Shown piece after piece: positions 9,006 to 18,300 of a stretch of DNA of 64,000 nucleotides. The DNA comes from Kordiimonas gwangyangensis DSM 19435 = JCM 12864. Lineage in GTDB: Bacteria > Pseudomonadota > Alphaproteobacteria > Sphingomonadales > Kordiimonadaceae. A program made the translations under genes and the position numbers. Position 1 is the first letter of the stretch. Each line of letters begins with the position of its first letter. Under the pieces are notes generated by a model. The model saw nothing but the letters and a program-made list of their open reading frames with translations, made no database searches and was not told the origin of the DNA. Where the stretch lies: assembly GCF_000375545.1 (NCBI RefSeq), contig NZ_AQXF01000001.1, forward strand, positions 925,241 through 989,240, read 5' to 3'.

Positions 9006-9947
9006 CTAGCTGAACAATACGGAAGACAGGCGGCGCCTGTACTTCACGGTGAAGGGGTCCGCAGGTCCCTGCGCTTCAAAAAGCTTCAGGAGCTGCTTGC
9101 GTGCCGCATCGTCGTTCCATTCACGCTCGCGCATGATAATGCCTAGGAGCGCTTCAGCGGCTTTGTCGAGCTTGCCCTGACCCTGATAGGCAAGCGCGAG
9201 GTTATAGCGCGCCTCATGGTTCTGCGGATTGGCATCCACCTCCGCTTCAAGTGCGGCCGCGTCACCGGCTCCTTCCGCTTCCGCGGCGAGGTTCAGCGCC
9301 GTTTGTATACGCGCCACACGCTCTTTCAGTTTAGCGTCCTCGACAGCATTTAGATCGACCGATGCAAGGATTTCACCGGCCTGCTCACCCTGGCCCAGTT
9401 TGAGCGACGCTTCGGCGATACCGATCAGGGCATGCACATTGCCTTCATCATATTCCATGATGCGCTGGTAAAGCTGGCCGGCTTGCATGTATTCGCCCGC
9501 GTCCATCAACTCATCAGCGTGCGCGAGAGCCTCCGCGAGCGGGTTCTCCTCCTGGCCACCACCGGCACCGCCGGACATTTTCACCAGCTGGTCGATAAAC
9601 TGCTTGAGGTGTGACGGCGGCACAGCGCCCTGGAAGCCGTCCACCGGCTGGCCCTGCCAGAAGGCAAGCACTGTCGGCAGGCTCTGGACCTGAAGCTGGG
9701 CGCATAGGGTCTGGTTTTCGTCGGCATTCACTTTCACAAGGGCAACAGCGCCGCCTGCGGCCTTCACCGCGGCTTCAAGTGCAGGCATCAGCTGTTTGCA
9801 CGGCCCACACCAGTCAGCCCAGAAATCGACAATGACCGGACGGGTGCGCGACGCCTTGATAACGTCGTCGCCGAAGCTGCGGATGTCCGCATCCTTGATC
9901 ATGTCTGTATCCGGGGCCATTGCCCCATTGCCGACGATAGGTTCCAT
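9006..9947 (-). CDS. ybbN: Thioredoxin-TPR co-chaperone YbbN (CnoX-like)
   Basis: Protein of about 313 aa: a thioredoxin domain (residues 15-120) with an intact WCGPCK active site near residues 46-51, then tetratricopeptide-like helices to the end. YbbN/CnoX hands oxidised or unfolded clients to chaperones. E. coli YbbN has lost one active-site cysteine, so this version may keep reductase activity. ATG 9947 is chosen since the conserved domain begins soon after; a longer reading from 10025 adds basic, non-conserved residues. Confidence 0.9.
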   Translation of the reverse strand: MEPIVGNGAMAPDTDMIKDADIRSFGDDVIKASRTRPVIVDFWADWCGPCKQLMPALEAAVKAAGGAVALVKVNADENQTLCAQLQVQSLPTVLAFWQGQPVDGFQGAVPPSHLKQFIDQLVKMSGGAGGGQEENPLAEALAHADELMDAGEYMQAGQLYQRIMEYDEGNVHALIGIAEASLKLGQGEQAGEILASVDLNAVEDAKLKERVARIQTALNLAAEAEGAGDAAALEAEVDANPQNHEARYNLALAYQGQGKLDKAAEALLGIIMREREWNDDAARKQLLKLFEAQGPADPFTVKYRRRLSSVLFS

Positions 9948-10072
9948 TCTACTACTCTTGCTAAACAGTGACAGCATGGCGGGCCATACCCGCTTTTGGC
10001 GACCATAGGCGGTCGCGCCGGTCAATTCTAGTGGCGAATGATGAAAATTTCTTGGCCGCCGGGCCGCTTTCT

Positions 10073-10603
10073 TTATTCGCCGTCAAAGTTCACGAGCACT
10101 GCTTCATAGCCGCAGGCCCGTACAAAAGTCATCAGATCATCAGGCTTGATCGCGGTTGTTGCGGCGTTATGGAGCGGGTGAATATTGATAAGCTCTGCAT
10201 CAAGCAGGGCGCTATCTATGGCGAAGACAAGAGGAGGCGTCCCGCCGCCTTCTACCCGCGCATTAAAAAGACCAAAAGGTGTGACAGAACCAGGCTTTAC
10301 ACCGAGATAATCCTGCAGGCTGTCCGCGCTGCCAAACGAAAGGCGGCTCAGGCCGATGGCGTCGGCAAGTGAGGCAAGGTCCACCTTGCGGCTTTCTTCA
10401 ATGGTGACAAGCGCACGGCGCTTCTTCTTGTCCCGCACAAAAAGGTTTTTGGTGTGGGCACCGGGCATGCCGCCGTCTGCGCTGACGCGTGCCACCTGCG
10501 CCTCCTCGACAGTGAAAACCGGGTCGTGACGGTAGGTTAGGTGCTGGATGCCAAGCTGGTCAAGGAAGGCCAGAAGGGACTGCTTGTCAGGGTGCGATTC
10601 CAT
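10073..10603 (-). CDS. Prolyl-tRNA synthetase-associated (YbaK/ProXp-ala-like) editing protein
   Basis: Protein of 176 aa, a free-standing YbaK/INS-like editing domain. 'HTKNLFVRDKKKR' near residue 49 contains the conserved Lys of the editing site, and 'GSVTPFGLFN' is the conserved glycine loop. The family clears Ala from Ala-tRNAPro or similar mischarged tRNA in trans. The gene stands alone on the minus strand, 125 bases from ybbN. Confidence 0.9.
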   Translation of the reverse strand: MESHPDKQSLLAFLDQLGIQHLTYRHDPVFTVEEAQVARVSADGGMPGAHTKNLFVRDKKKRRALVTIEESRKVDLASLADAIGLSRLSFGSADSLQDYLGVKPGSVTPFGLFNARVEGGGTPPLVFAIDSALLDAELINIHPLHNAATTAIKPDDLMTFVRACGYEAVLVNFDGE

Positions 10604-10705
10604 CGAATTTTTCCATCAAATAGTGGTCAGCCGAACCGGGTTTCCAGTAAAACATAAATGATTTCATGGCGTTGACGCAATTTCATAAAAAAATAAAAAA
10701 AGGTG

Positions 10706-10733
10706 TTGCAAAGGGAAAGCGGATAGCTATTAT
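10706..10733 (+). promoter_or_regulatory. Probable sigma-70 promoter of tRNA-Gly
   Basis: TTGCAA (10706-10711) and TATTAT (10728-10733) are 16 bases apart and lie about 60 bp before the tRNA. The A-rich stretch just upstream (10687-10700) could act as an UP-like element. Confidence 0.55.
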
Positions 10734-10795
10734 CCCGCCACGCAGACGGCACCGCCGCCTGTTACCCCTACAGCCGCAAGGCTGTTACGCGATGA

Positions 10796-10870
10796 GCGGG
10801 CGTAGCTCAGGGGTAGAGCATAACCTTGCCAAGGTTAGGGTCGTGAGTTCGAATCTCATCGCCCGCTCCA
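10796..10870 (+). tRNA. tRNA-Gly (anticodon GCC)
   Basis: Acceptor arms GCGGGCG (10796-10802) and CGCCCGC (10860-10866) pair fully and are followed by discriminator T and an encoded CCA. The anticodon stem TAACC/GGTTA frames TT-GCC-AA, and the T arm carries GTTCGAATC. Length is 75 nt with CCA. No integrase or duplicated 3' end is seen nearby, so it is not visibly used as an attachment site. Confidence 0.97.
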
Positions 10871-10895
10871 TCTTCTCCCTCGGGGGAAATGCGGA

Positions 10896-10922
10896 AAAGG
10901 CCGTCCCTCGGGGCGGCCTTTC
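10896..10922 (+). terminator. Intrinsic terminator after tRNA-Gly
   Basis: AAAGGCCG and CGGCCTTT are joined through TCC/GGG around a short CTC loop, then TTTC. It could also stop minus-strand transcripts, since A-rich bases precede it. Confidence 0.6.
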
Positions 10923-10960
10923 GTGTTTCTGCAGTTTTCAAAACATAAGTCTTCAAACCA

Positions 10961-11644
10961 TTAGCGCGGCGTGAAGTAGCGCACCATGCCGGCATCCGGC
11001 TCGCTCAGGAACTGCAACCACTTAAGCAAATTGTTCCGATCGGCATATACCCGAAGCTTTTGCGGATACCAGTTAAAGGCATACCGAACATTTTCTTTCA
11101 GGATTTCACGCTCCTTCACGGTCATGAAGTCATAAAGAAGAATGCCGAAATGGATCCGCTCTGACATGGCGTAGGGCGCCATGGGGGCCACCTCGATGGA
11201 CTTCTGCCAGGACTGTACCGCATCGGCATAATGCGCGGGCCCCTGCAGGTATCGTGCGCGGGTCAGCAAAAGCCACCCGTACGCATCGATGGGTGCGATA
11301 CTGAGCGCTTGAACCAGTTCACGCTCTGCACCCGCGTATAGTTTGGCCTTGGCTTCATCACCTTCGGCACTTTGGGCTTTGGCTAGAAAGGCAAGGGCGA
11401 GCTCAATACGCGACTTGGGGCGATCAGCGAAGCCGAGCGCGGCTGTGCGCGTGCTTTCGACCATCTCGATTGTGGGCAGGTCGGGCACGGCGCCGCTTCG
11501 CAGCAACTTCGCACTTTCATTCCCCGGCACGCGTGACAGCTCAGACATCAGTTGCGGTAGCGCAAAGGCCAGCATCACAAGGGACGACAGGCCGATCAGT
11601 GCGGTCATCATGCGTTTGCGAGGGGATATTTTGCTACGGCGCAT
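10961..11644 (-). CDS. Hypothetical protein, one membrane segment and TPR-like helices
   Basis: Protein of 227 aa. Residues 1-12 are basic, residues 13-33 hydrophobic (signal anchor), and the rest is alpha-helical with TPR-like spacing ('YGWLLLTRARYLQG', 'AVQSWQKSIEVAPM'). The remainder probably lies in the periplasm. It follows the DUF1289 gene by 15 bases and is the last gene of the acyl-CoA synthetase operon. I cannot assign a function. Confidence 0.65.
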   Translation of the reverse strand: MRRSKISPRKRMMTALIGLSSLVMLAFALPQLMSELSRVPGNESAKLLRSGAVPDLPTIEMVESTRTAALGFADRPKSRIELALAFLAKAQSAEGDEAKAKLYAGAERELVQALSIAPIDAYGWLLLTRARYLQGPAHYADAVQSWQKSIEVAPMAPYAMSERIHFGILLYDFMTVKEREILKENVRYAFNWYPQKLRVYADRNNLLKWLQFLSEPDAGMVRYFTPR

Positions 11645-11659
11645 CGAAAATCCAGCTGG

Positions 11660-11866
11660 TTACCTGCCCGCGCCACCGGCCGCGGCGATGCGGTTCAGGA
11701 TGGCGCGTTTCATATCGTTGCTTGCGCTCGACCAGCAGGCAATCTCATCCCGGGTGCGCAAGCAACCGGTGCAATATTGCCCGCTTGGGTCCAGCTTGCA
11801 AACCTTTGTGCAGGGGCTGGCCACTTCATCAGTGCTTCGCGAGTATGCAGCAGAGGTCCTGGTCAT
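11660..11866 (-). CDS. DUF1289 domain protein
   Basis: Protein of 68 aa with the DUF1289 cysteine pattern: 'SPCTKVC', 'YCTGCLRTRDEIACW', then a short basic helix. The four cysteines suggest a small metal-binding fold; the function is unknown. Its ATG overlaps the slyX stop by one base (TGATG), so translation is probably coupled. Confidence 0.88.
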   Translation of the reverse strand: MTRTSAAYSRSTDEVASPCTKVCKLDPSGQYCTGCLRTRDEIACWSSASNDMKRAILNRIAAAGGAGR

Positions 11867-12078
11867 CAATAGTGAGGCGGCGGTGGTTCGCCCTTGGGGT
11901 CCCGCTGCCCGGCTTCCATATCGGCCACATCGCTTTGCACACGGTCAAGCGCGCGGGACAGCCGGTCGATGGCCGCCCACTGTTTGGTGACGGTATCATT
12001 GAGGATGTCGATAGTTTCCTGCTGGAAGGCAAACTTCACCTCAAGGTCCGCGATACGCTCGTCAAGTTTGTCGGTCAT
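11866..12078 (-). CDS. slyX: SlyX-family protein
   Basis: Protein of 70 aa, a short coiled coil ('RIADLEVKFAFQQETIDILNDTV') followed by a Pro-rich end with 'PPPPHY', the typical SlyX tail. The biochemical role is unknown. It overlaps the acyl-CoA synthetase stop (ATGA) upstream and the DUF1289 start downstream. Confidence 0.88.
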   Translation of the reverse strand: MTDKLDERIADLEVKFAFQQETIDILNDTVTKQWAAIDRLSRALDRVQSDVADMEAGQRDPKGEPPPPHY

Positions 12079-13880
12079 GCGTCTTTCGCTTTCCCGCGGT
12101 GATAAAGGGCCTCGAGCCTGTCGCCGTACACGCCGCCCACCACATGCCGCCTCAGTTTCAGTGTCGGCGTAAGCTGTTCATTCTCAATAGAGAACGGCTC
12201 TTCGGCCACAATGAATTTGCGCACCTTTTCAAGGTTCGAGAGCCGCGCGTTGATACGGGTCACTGCCTTGTCAATCGCGCGGTGAAGATCGGTATCGCTA
12301 CTGAGGTCAATGCCGTCCGGGTTCTTGCCTGCTTCCTTCGCCCAGCCCCGCACCCATTCGGCGTCCGGCACAATAAGCCCAACGAGGTGGGGCTTGCGGT
12401 CACCATATACCATGGCCTGTGCAATCTCGTCCTCAAGCGCCAACATGCCCTCGATCCGCTGCGGGGACACGTTATCGCCCTTGTCGTTGACGATAATGTC
12501 CTTCTTGCGGTCGGTGATCATCAGGTGGCCGTCTTCATCGAAGCAGCCGATGTCGCCGGTGTGCAGCCAGCCGTCAACGAGGGTTTTCTCGGTTGAGCGG
12601 TCGTCGCGCCAATAGCCCTTCATCACCAGTTCGCCACGCACGAGGATTTCACCGTCCTCGGCGATGCGCACTTCGGTATTTGGGAATACAAGACCCACGG
12701 TATGCGCCTTTGGTGCCGCCGGCGGGTTGACCGAGATGATCGGCCCGGATTCGGTTTGGCCGTACCCCTGCAGGAGCGGCAGGCCAAGCGCCTCAAAGAA
12801 ATAGCCTACATCGGGCGCGAGCGGTGCACCACCCGACACGAGCGCCTTGATGCGACCGCCAAACTGGCCTCGTACTTTACGCCGCACAGTGAGGGTGAGG
12901 AAAAAATTCTCAAGCTTTTCAAAAAAGCCGAGCTGCTCGCCCTTCGCGACCTTGGTGCCAAGTTTGATGGCGCGGGTAAAAAGCTTGGCTTTGGTGCCGC
13001 CTTCCTTCTCGATCGCACGGCTGATGCGGGTGCGCAGCATCTCAAATAGGCGCGGCACCACCACCATCACGGTTGGTTTGGCTTCCGCCATATTGGTTGC
13101 CAGCTTTTCAAGGTTTTCGGCGTACCAGATTTCAGCGCCGATGGTCAGCGGCCAGCACTGGCCGGCCGTGTGTTCGTAGGCATGGCTGAGCGGCAGGAAC
13201 GAGAGGAAGGTGTTCCCTTCAAGCCCGAGCTCTCGGAAAATCTCAATCGCACCCTCGGCGTTATGCAGGATAGCGCCGTGGTGGGTTTTCACACCCTTCG
13301 GTGCGCCGCCGGTGCCGGATGTATATATGAGGCAGGCGATATCGTGGCGCGAAACATCCTGTGCGCGCTTGCGGTAGTGGTCCACATCGGCCTGCTCGGC
13401 GGCCAGCACTTCGTCCCAGTGATGCAAACCCACATTGACCTGCTGCTCCAGCTTCACAGGTTCCATGGTGATGGCATGCTCAAGCTCGTCTGACTGGTGC
13501 GCGGCTTTGAGGAACGTGCGCGCGAGCTGTTTGGTGGAAACGATTGCCGCCTTGGCGCCGCTGTTCTCGAGAATATGCAAATGGTCGCGCGCTGTGTTGG
13601 TCACGTAAGCCGGCACCGTGATCGCGCCTGTCGCCATGATGGCGAAGTCGGCAATCATCCACTCGGGGCGGTTTTCCGAGACCAGCACCACGCGGTCGCC
13701 GGGCTCAACGCCTAGGCGTTCGAGCGCGCGGGCCAGTTTTGTGATGGTTTCCGCGACTTCACGCCAGCTCTGCGATTGCCAACTGCCGCCGCGCTTCGCG
13801 CATAAAAGAGGCTTATCCCCAAGCTTTTCGGCTTGGTCAAAAAACATCGCGGTCAGGCTTTGCCAACGCTTGTCCGGCAT
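12075..13880 (-). CDS. Long-chain acyl-CoA synthetase (AMP-forming)
   Basis: Protein of 601 aa of the ANL superfamily. It activates fatty acids through an acyl-adenylate to acyl-CoA. The AMP-binding P-loop 'YTSGTGGAPKGV' lies near residue 190, 'GYGQTESGP' near 365, 'DGWLHTGDIG' near 430 and the hinge 'KDIIVNDKGDNVSP' near 450. The N-terminus resembles FAA1/FadD15-type enzymes. ATG 13880 is preceded by GGGAGA; a longer frame to 14123 adds non-conserved residues. First gene of a four-gene operon with slyX. Confidence 0.92.
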   Translation of the reverse strand: MPDKRWQSLTAMFFDQAEKLGDKPLLCAKRGGSWQSQSWREVAETITKLARALERLGVEPGDRVVLVSENRPEWMIADFAIMATGAITVPAYVTNTARDHLHILENSGAKAAIVSTKQLARTFLKAAHQSDELEHAITMEPVKLEQQVNVGLHHWDEVLAAEQADVDHYRKRAQDVSRHDIACLIYTSGTGGAPKGVKTHHGAILHNAEGAIEIFRELGLEGNTFLSFLPLSHAYEHTAGQCWPLTIGAEIWYAENLEKLATNMAEAKPTVMVVVPRLFEMLRTRISRAIEKEGGTKAKLFTRAIKLGTKVAKGEQLGFFEKLENFFLTLTVRRKVRGQFGGRIKALVSGGAPLAPDVGYFFEALGLPLLQGYGQTESGPIISVNPPAAPKAHTVGLVFPNTEVRIAEDGEILVRGELVMKGYWRDDRSTEKTLVDGWLHTGDIGCFDEDGHLMITDRKKDIIVNDKGDNVSPQRIEGMLALEDEIAQAMVYGDRKPHLVGLIVPDAEWVRGWAKEAGKNPDGIDLSSDTDLHRAIDKAVTRINARLSNLEKVRKFIVAEEPFSIENEQLTPTLKLRRHVVGGVYGDRLEALYHRGKAKDA

Positions 13881-14112
13881 TTTGTCGTCTCTCCCACTTA
13901 TGCCCCCTTCCCAAGGGTTCGCTCTTTTTGGCGCAAAATCGTTGAGGGGGCAAGCGCAGATGGCTGTCAGCGCTGTCAAAAGCCCGTGTGGTGGTGCGTT
14001 CACAAAAAGTTGTCTCTTTGTGCCCGATCTTTCTTGCAAGTGCAGGATGAGGGTGCCATACCCGAGCCATGCGACACGGTGTTGACGCGCAAACGGATTA
14101 CGGTTGTTGGCC

Positions 14113-15309
14113 ATGAACGGCACGCAAGAAGATCAATCTGACGATATTCGAGAAACCGCCCGCGCCGAAAGTGGTCCGGACGACTTTTCGACCTCCGAAG
14201 CCGACGCCCACGAACGCCGCCTGCATTTGCGCGCCTTCGATTATTGGCATGCGCTCAAGGGTGACCGCACCTATCCCCTATTCAAAGACCTGAGCCCGGC
14301 GGGCCTCGCACCCTTCAAGAAACACAGCCTGCTGCTGGAGTTCAGCGTGTTTGGTGCCACTGTGCGTTTCGCCGGTGACCGTATTGTCAGCCTGATGGAG
14401 ACAGAGGTAACACCCGGCGCCCGGCTTGAGGATCTGCCGCATTCCCCGTTCGCAAGCGCGCTGCTTGGCCAGTTTGAAGATGCCGAAGCCCGCACCCGGG
14501 CCGCAGAATTTGAATTTGTCGAAGACTTCCTTGATTGCAGGGGCATCATGCTGCCGCTGAGCCGCACGGGCGAGGACGCTAATTTCCTGATGGTGGTCGT
14601 GAGCTTCCGCCAGCGTGAGGAGTGGAGCCCGACCCACGGCGCTGACGCTGAAGGTGCAGGCACTACTGAAGCTGAAGAGGCGGCTGAAGCTGCTGAGGAT
14701 GCGGCGCTTGCAGAAGCGCTCCGTGCCCCGCTTGATGCCTGCGAGGAGGCGGTGTCGCAGGTCGCGCACCTTGATGGCGGCGGTCGTGATAACCTTTATC
14801 ACGCGCTGGCCGCCGCGCTTCGTCTTTATGAAGAAGCGAGCCTCAATCCGGCAGCGTATGACGCACTACTCGTTGCGAACGGCTTGAAGGTGCAAACCCG
14901 CGCGCCCTACACACCGGTGCTCAAGCTCACCTTCGGGCGCGACTATGACAAAACACGGCTGACGGAATATGCATCCGCGCTCGCCTTTGCGGTACGCGAA
15001 GGCCAGACGTCCGATACGCTCGCTGCATTCCTGCGCGCGCAACCGGGCGGCATCAAAGGCTGTGTGCGGGCCGAGCGCGCCGCACGGCGCGGGCGCAAGG
15101 GTACGCCGGCGGAAGAGCGGCAGCGCGCTGCCACCGAGGCGATGCGTGCAGCGAAAGCCCACGATTTGACCACACTTGCAAGTGACGATGAGTTCTGTCT
15201 CGTGCTCGCACGCCGCGCAGATGGCGGCGGGCTTGAGGCAATCGGCGTGGCGGATTGTCCGCCCACCGAGGTGGAAGCAGCCATCCGGCGCCTTCACCAG
15301 AAAAAGTGA
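14113..15309 (+). CDS. PAS-domain-like protein with Ala/Glu-rich linker
   Basis: Protein of 398 aa. Residues 40-170 resemble the PAS_5 type found in many alphaproteobacteria: 'RAFDYWHALKGDRTYPLFKDLSP', a ligand-sized barrel, then 'GIMLPLSRTGEDANFLMVVV'. A low-complexity Ala/Glu stretch follows (about 175-205), then a helical C-terminal region of unknown kind. No output domain is visible. It is the first plus-strand gene after the divergent acyl-CoA synthetase and lies 75 bases before the GDH start. Confidence 0.6.
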   Translation: MNGTQEDQSDDIRETARAESGPDDFSTSEADAHERRLHLRAFDYWHALKGDRTYPLFKDLSPAGLAPFKKHSLLLEFSVFGATVRFAGDRIVSLMETEVTPGARLEDLPHSPFASALLGQFEDAEARTRAAEFEFVEDFLDCRGIMLPLSRTGEDANFLMVVVSFRQREEWSPTHGADAEGAGTTEAEEAAEAAEDAALAEALRAPLDACEEAVSQVAHLDGGGRDNLYHALAAALRLYEEASLNPAAYDALLVANGLKVQTRAPYTPVLKLTFGRDYDKTRLTEYASALAFAVREGQTSDTLAAFLRAQPGGIKGCVRAERAARRGRKGTPAEERQRAATEAMRAAKAHDLTTLASDDEFCLVLARRADGGGLEAIGVADCPPTEVEAAIRRLHQKK

Positions 15310-15383
15310 CCGATAACAATAATTTATAAAGACCCCCAGGCTATAAAAAAACCGGGTGACCAGGTTTGGAAGGGACCAAAAAA

Positions 15384-18300
15384 GTGACCAATGATGAGCA
15401 GTATAAGCAGATCATGGCAGAGATCGGCCGCCGCGCGGTCGAAACCATGTCGGGCGAAGAATGGGAAGCGTTCGACAAGTTCCTGACTCAGTTCTATGAG
15501 CAGGCACCGGACGACTTGATGGCGTTTGAGCCTGAAGCCCTGTTCGCGATCGCGCGCAATATGTGGCAAATGGCGGAAAAACGCCCAACCGGCAAACCGC
15601 AGATCAAGATGATGAACCCGCGGGGCGGCAAGTCCGGCTGGTCGACGAAGCACACCGTGCTCCAGATCGTCAACGACGACATGCCTTTCCTTGTGGATTC
15701 GACCACGGGCTGCCTGGCTGTCAGCCTGCACTGCCGCATCCATATGATGCACCACCCCATCCTCAAAACCTGGCGTGACGACAAGGGCAACCGGGTTAAG
15801 GAAGGTGAAGGCACCGAGGTCACCGAAAGCTACATGTTCATCGAGATTGATGCCCAGTCCGACAAGGCTGTGCTCAAGGAAATCGAAGACACGCTTGCGA
15901 CCACGCTTGCCGATGTGCGCGCGGCTGTCTCCGACTGGAAAGCCATGCTCGCCAAGATCGACGAGACTGTGGCGTCCCTGACCGTGAACCCGCCACCAAT
16001 TGAGCAGGAAGAGGTGGACGAGACCATCCGCCTGCTGCGCTGGCTGGGCGCTGACCATTTCACCTTCCTCGGTTTCCGGGAATATCGCTTTGAGGGCGAC
16101 CCAGCGAAGTTTGACTTCAACCGTGTGGACGGTTCCGGCCTCGGCATCCTGCGCGACCCTGAGCGGAACGTGCTTCGGGACAAAGAGGGCCTCACGCCCA
16201 TGTCGCCCGAGATCAGGCACTTCCTCTCCTCGCCTGACCCGCTCATCATCACCAAGGCGAACGTGAAATCCATGGTGCACCGCCAGTCGCACATGGATTA
16301 TATCGGCGTCAAAATCTTCAACGACGAAGGCGTAGCCGTTGGCGAGCGCCGCTTTGTCGGCCTTTTCACGTCGCTCTCCTACCGCAAGTTTGCGACAGAT
16401 GTGCCGATTATCCGCGGCAAGGTTGCCAACATCATGAAGCGCTCCAAGTTCGCGAAGCGCTCGTATGCCGCCAAATCGCTCGCGCACATCATGGAAACCT
16501 TCCCGCGTGACGAGCTGTTCCAGGTGGACGAGGATTGGCTGTTCGAAACCGCACTCGGCATCCTGCAACTGACCGAGCGCCCGCGCCCGCGTGCTTTTGT
16601 GCGCCCGGACCAGTTTGAGCGTTTTGTCTCCGCCATGGTGTATGTACCGCGTGAGAACTACCATTCGGGGCTCAGGCAAGCAGTCGCGGATATCCTCTGC
16701 AAGTCCTATAATGGTGAGGTTTCGGTTTATTACGCCAACCTGACGGACGAAGCTCTGGCGCGCTGGCATTTCATCATCAGGACCTTCCCGGGTGATGTGC
16801 GCAAGCCGGATGTGGAAGACATCAACAAGGCAATCGCAGAAGCCGCGCAAGGCTGGGTTGACCGCCTGCATGCGGAACTGATCAGCCACCACGGTGAGGA
16901 AAAAGGCAGCCGCCTCAATCACCTCTATAAAGGTCGTTTCAGCGTTACCTACCGTGAGACCTTCACGCCAGCCCAAGCCGCGTATGATGTGGACAAGCTT
17001 GAGGACGTGGCAGGCGAAGACGATGTGCGTGTCGACTTCTACCGCCACCGTGACGACGGCGACAACCACTACCGTCTCAAGATTTATCACGGCACCCAGC
17101 TCATCGCGCTCACCAACTGTATGCCGATCCTTGAAAACATGGGCTTCCGTGTACTGTCCGAGCATTCCTATTCGGTTGCCGGCAAGGTCACGAGCTATAT
17201 CCACGACTTCTCGCTTGACCGCCCGGAGGGTAGCCCCTTCGCGCTTGAGCGTCTGAAACCGATTGTCGAGGAGCTGTTCATCCGCGTCTGGGCCGGCACG
17301 GTCGAGAACGACGGCTTCAACGAAATGGTGCTGACGGCTGCGATGGACTGGCGTGAAATCCAGCTCCTGCGCGCGTACGGCAAATACCTGCGTCAGCTCG
17401 GCATGGGTTATACGCCGGACTATATTGCCGACAGTGTGGTCGCGAACACGCAGATCGCCGCGCAACTTGTGGCGCTATTCAAGGCGCAGTTTGACCCGGC
17501 CTATGAAGCCGCAAACCGCGACAATATGGCTGAGAATATCGTCACTGACATCCGCAGTCTGATGGACGGTGTGTCGAGCCTTGACCATGACCGCATCCTG
17601 CGCGCTTACCGCAATGTGATGCGCGCAACCCTTCGCACCAACTTCTACCAGCCAGGTGTGCTTGAGGGTGTGGACGAACGCGCGCTTGCGTTCAAGATCC
17701 GCTCCCGCCAGGTGGACGAGATGCCGCTGCCGAAACCGTTTGCGGAAATCTGGGTCTATAGCCCGCGCGTTGAAGGTGTGCACCTGCGTGGTGGCCCGGT
17801 TGCCCGTGGTGGCCTCAGGTGGTCTGACCGCCGGGAGGATTTCCGGACCGAAGTGCTTGGCCTCGTGAAAGCGCAGCAGGTGAAAAACGCCGTGATCGTG
17901 CCGCAAGGCGCGAAGGGTGGCTTCTTCCCGAAACAGCTGCCGGGCATGGGCGACCGTGAGGCTTATATGGCTGAAGGTATCGCCGCGTACCGCAGCTTTA
18001 TCTCCAGCCTGCTGTCGGTGACCGATAACCTCAAAGGCAATAAGGTTGTGCCGCCGAAAAACGTGGTGCGCCGCGACGGGGATGACCCTTACCTCGTGGT
18101 TGCCGCCGACAAGGGCACGGCCACCTTCTCGGATATCGCGAACGGCATTTCGGTTGACCATGGTTTCTGGCTTGGTGATGCCTTCGCCTCCGGTGGCTCC
18201 AACGGCTACGACCACAAGAAAATGGGCATCACCGCGAAGGGTGGCTGGGTTTCCGTTCAGCGTCACTTCCGTGAAATGGGGATCGATGTCCAGAAGGACG

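Noticed and set aside
10796..10870. tRNA-Gly as an integration site
   Set aside because: No integrase, no repeated tRNA 3' end and normal gene content on both sides.
15324..17465. Long open frame opposite the GDH gene (minus strand)
   Set aside because: It mirrors the GDH codons in a GC-rich genome, has no domain and no ribosome site.
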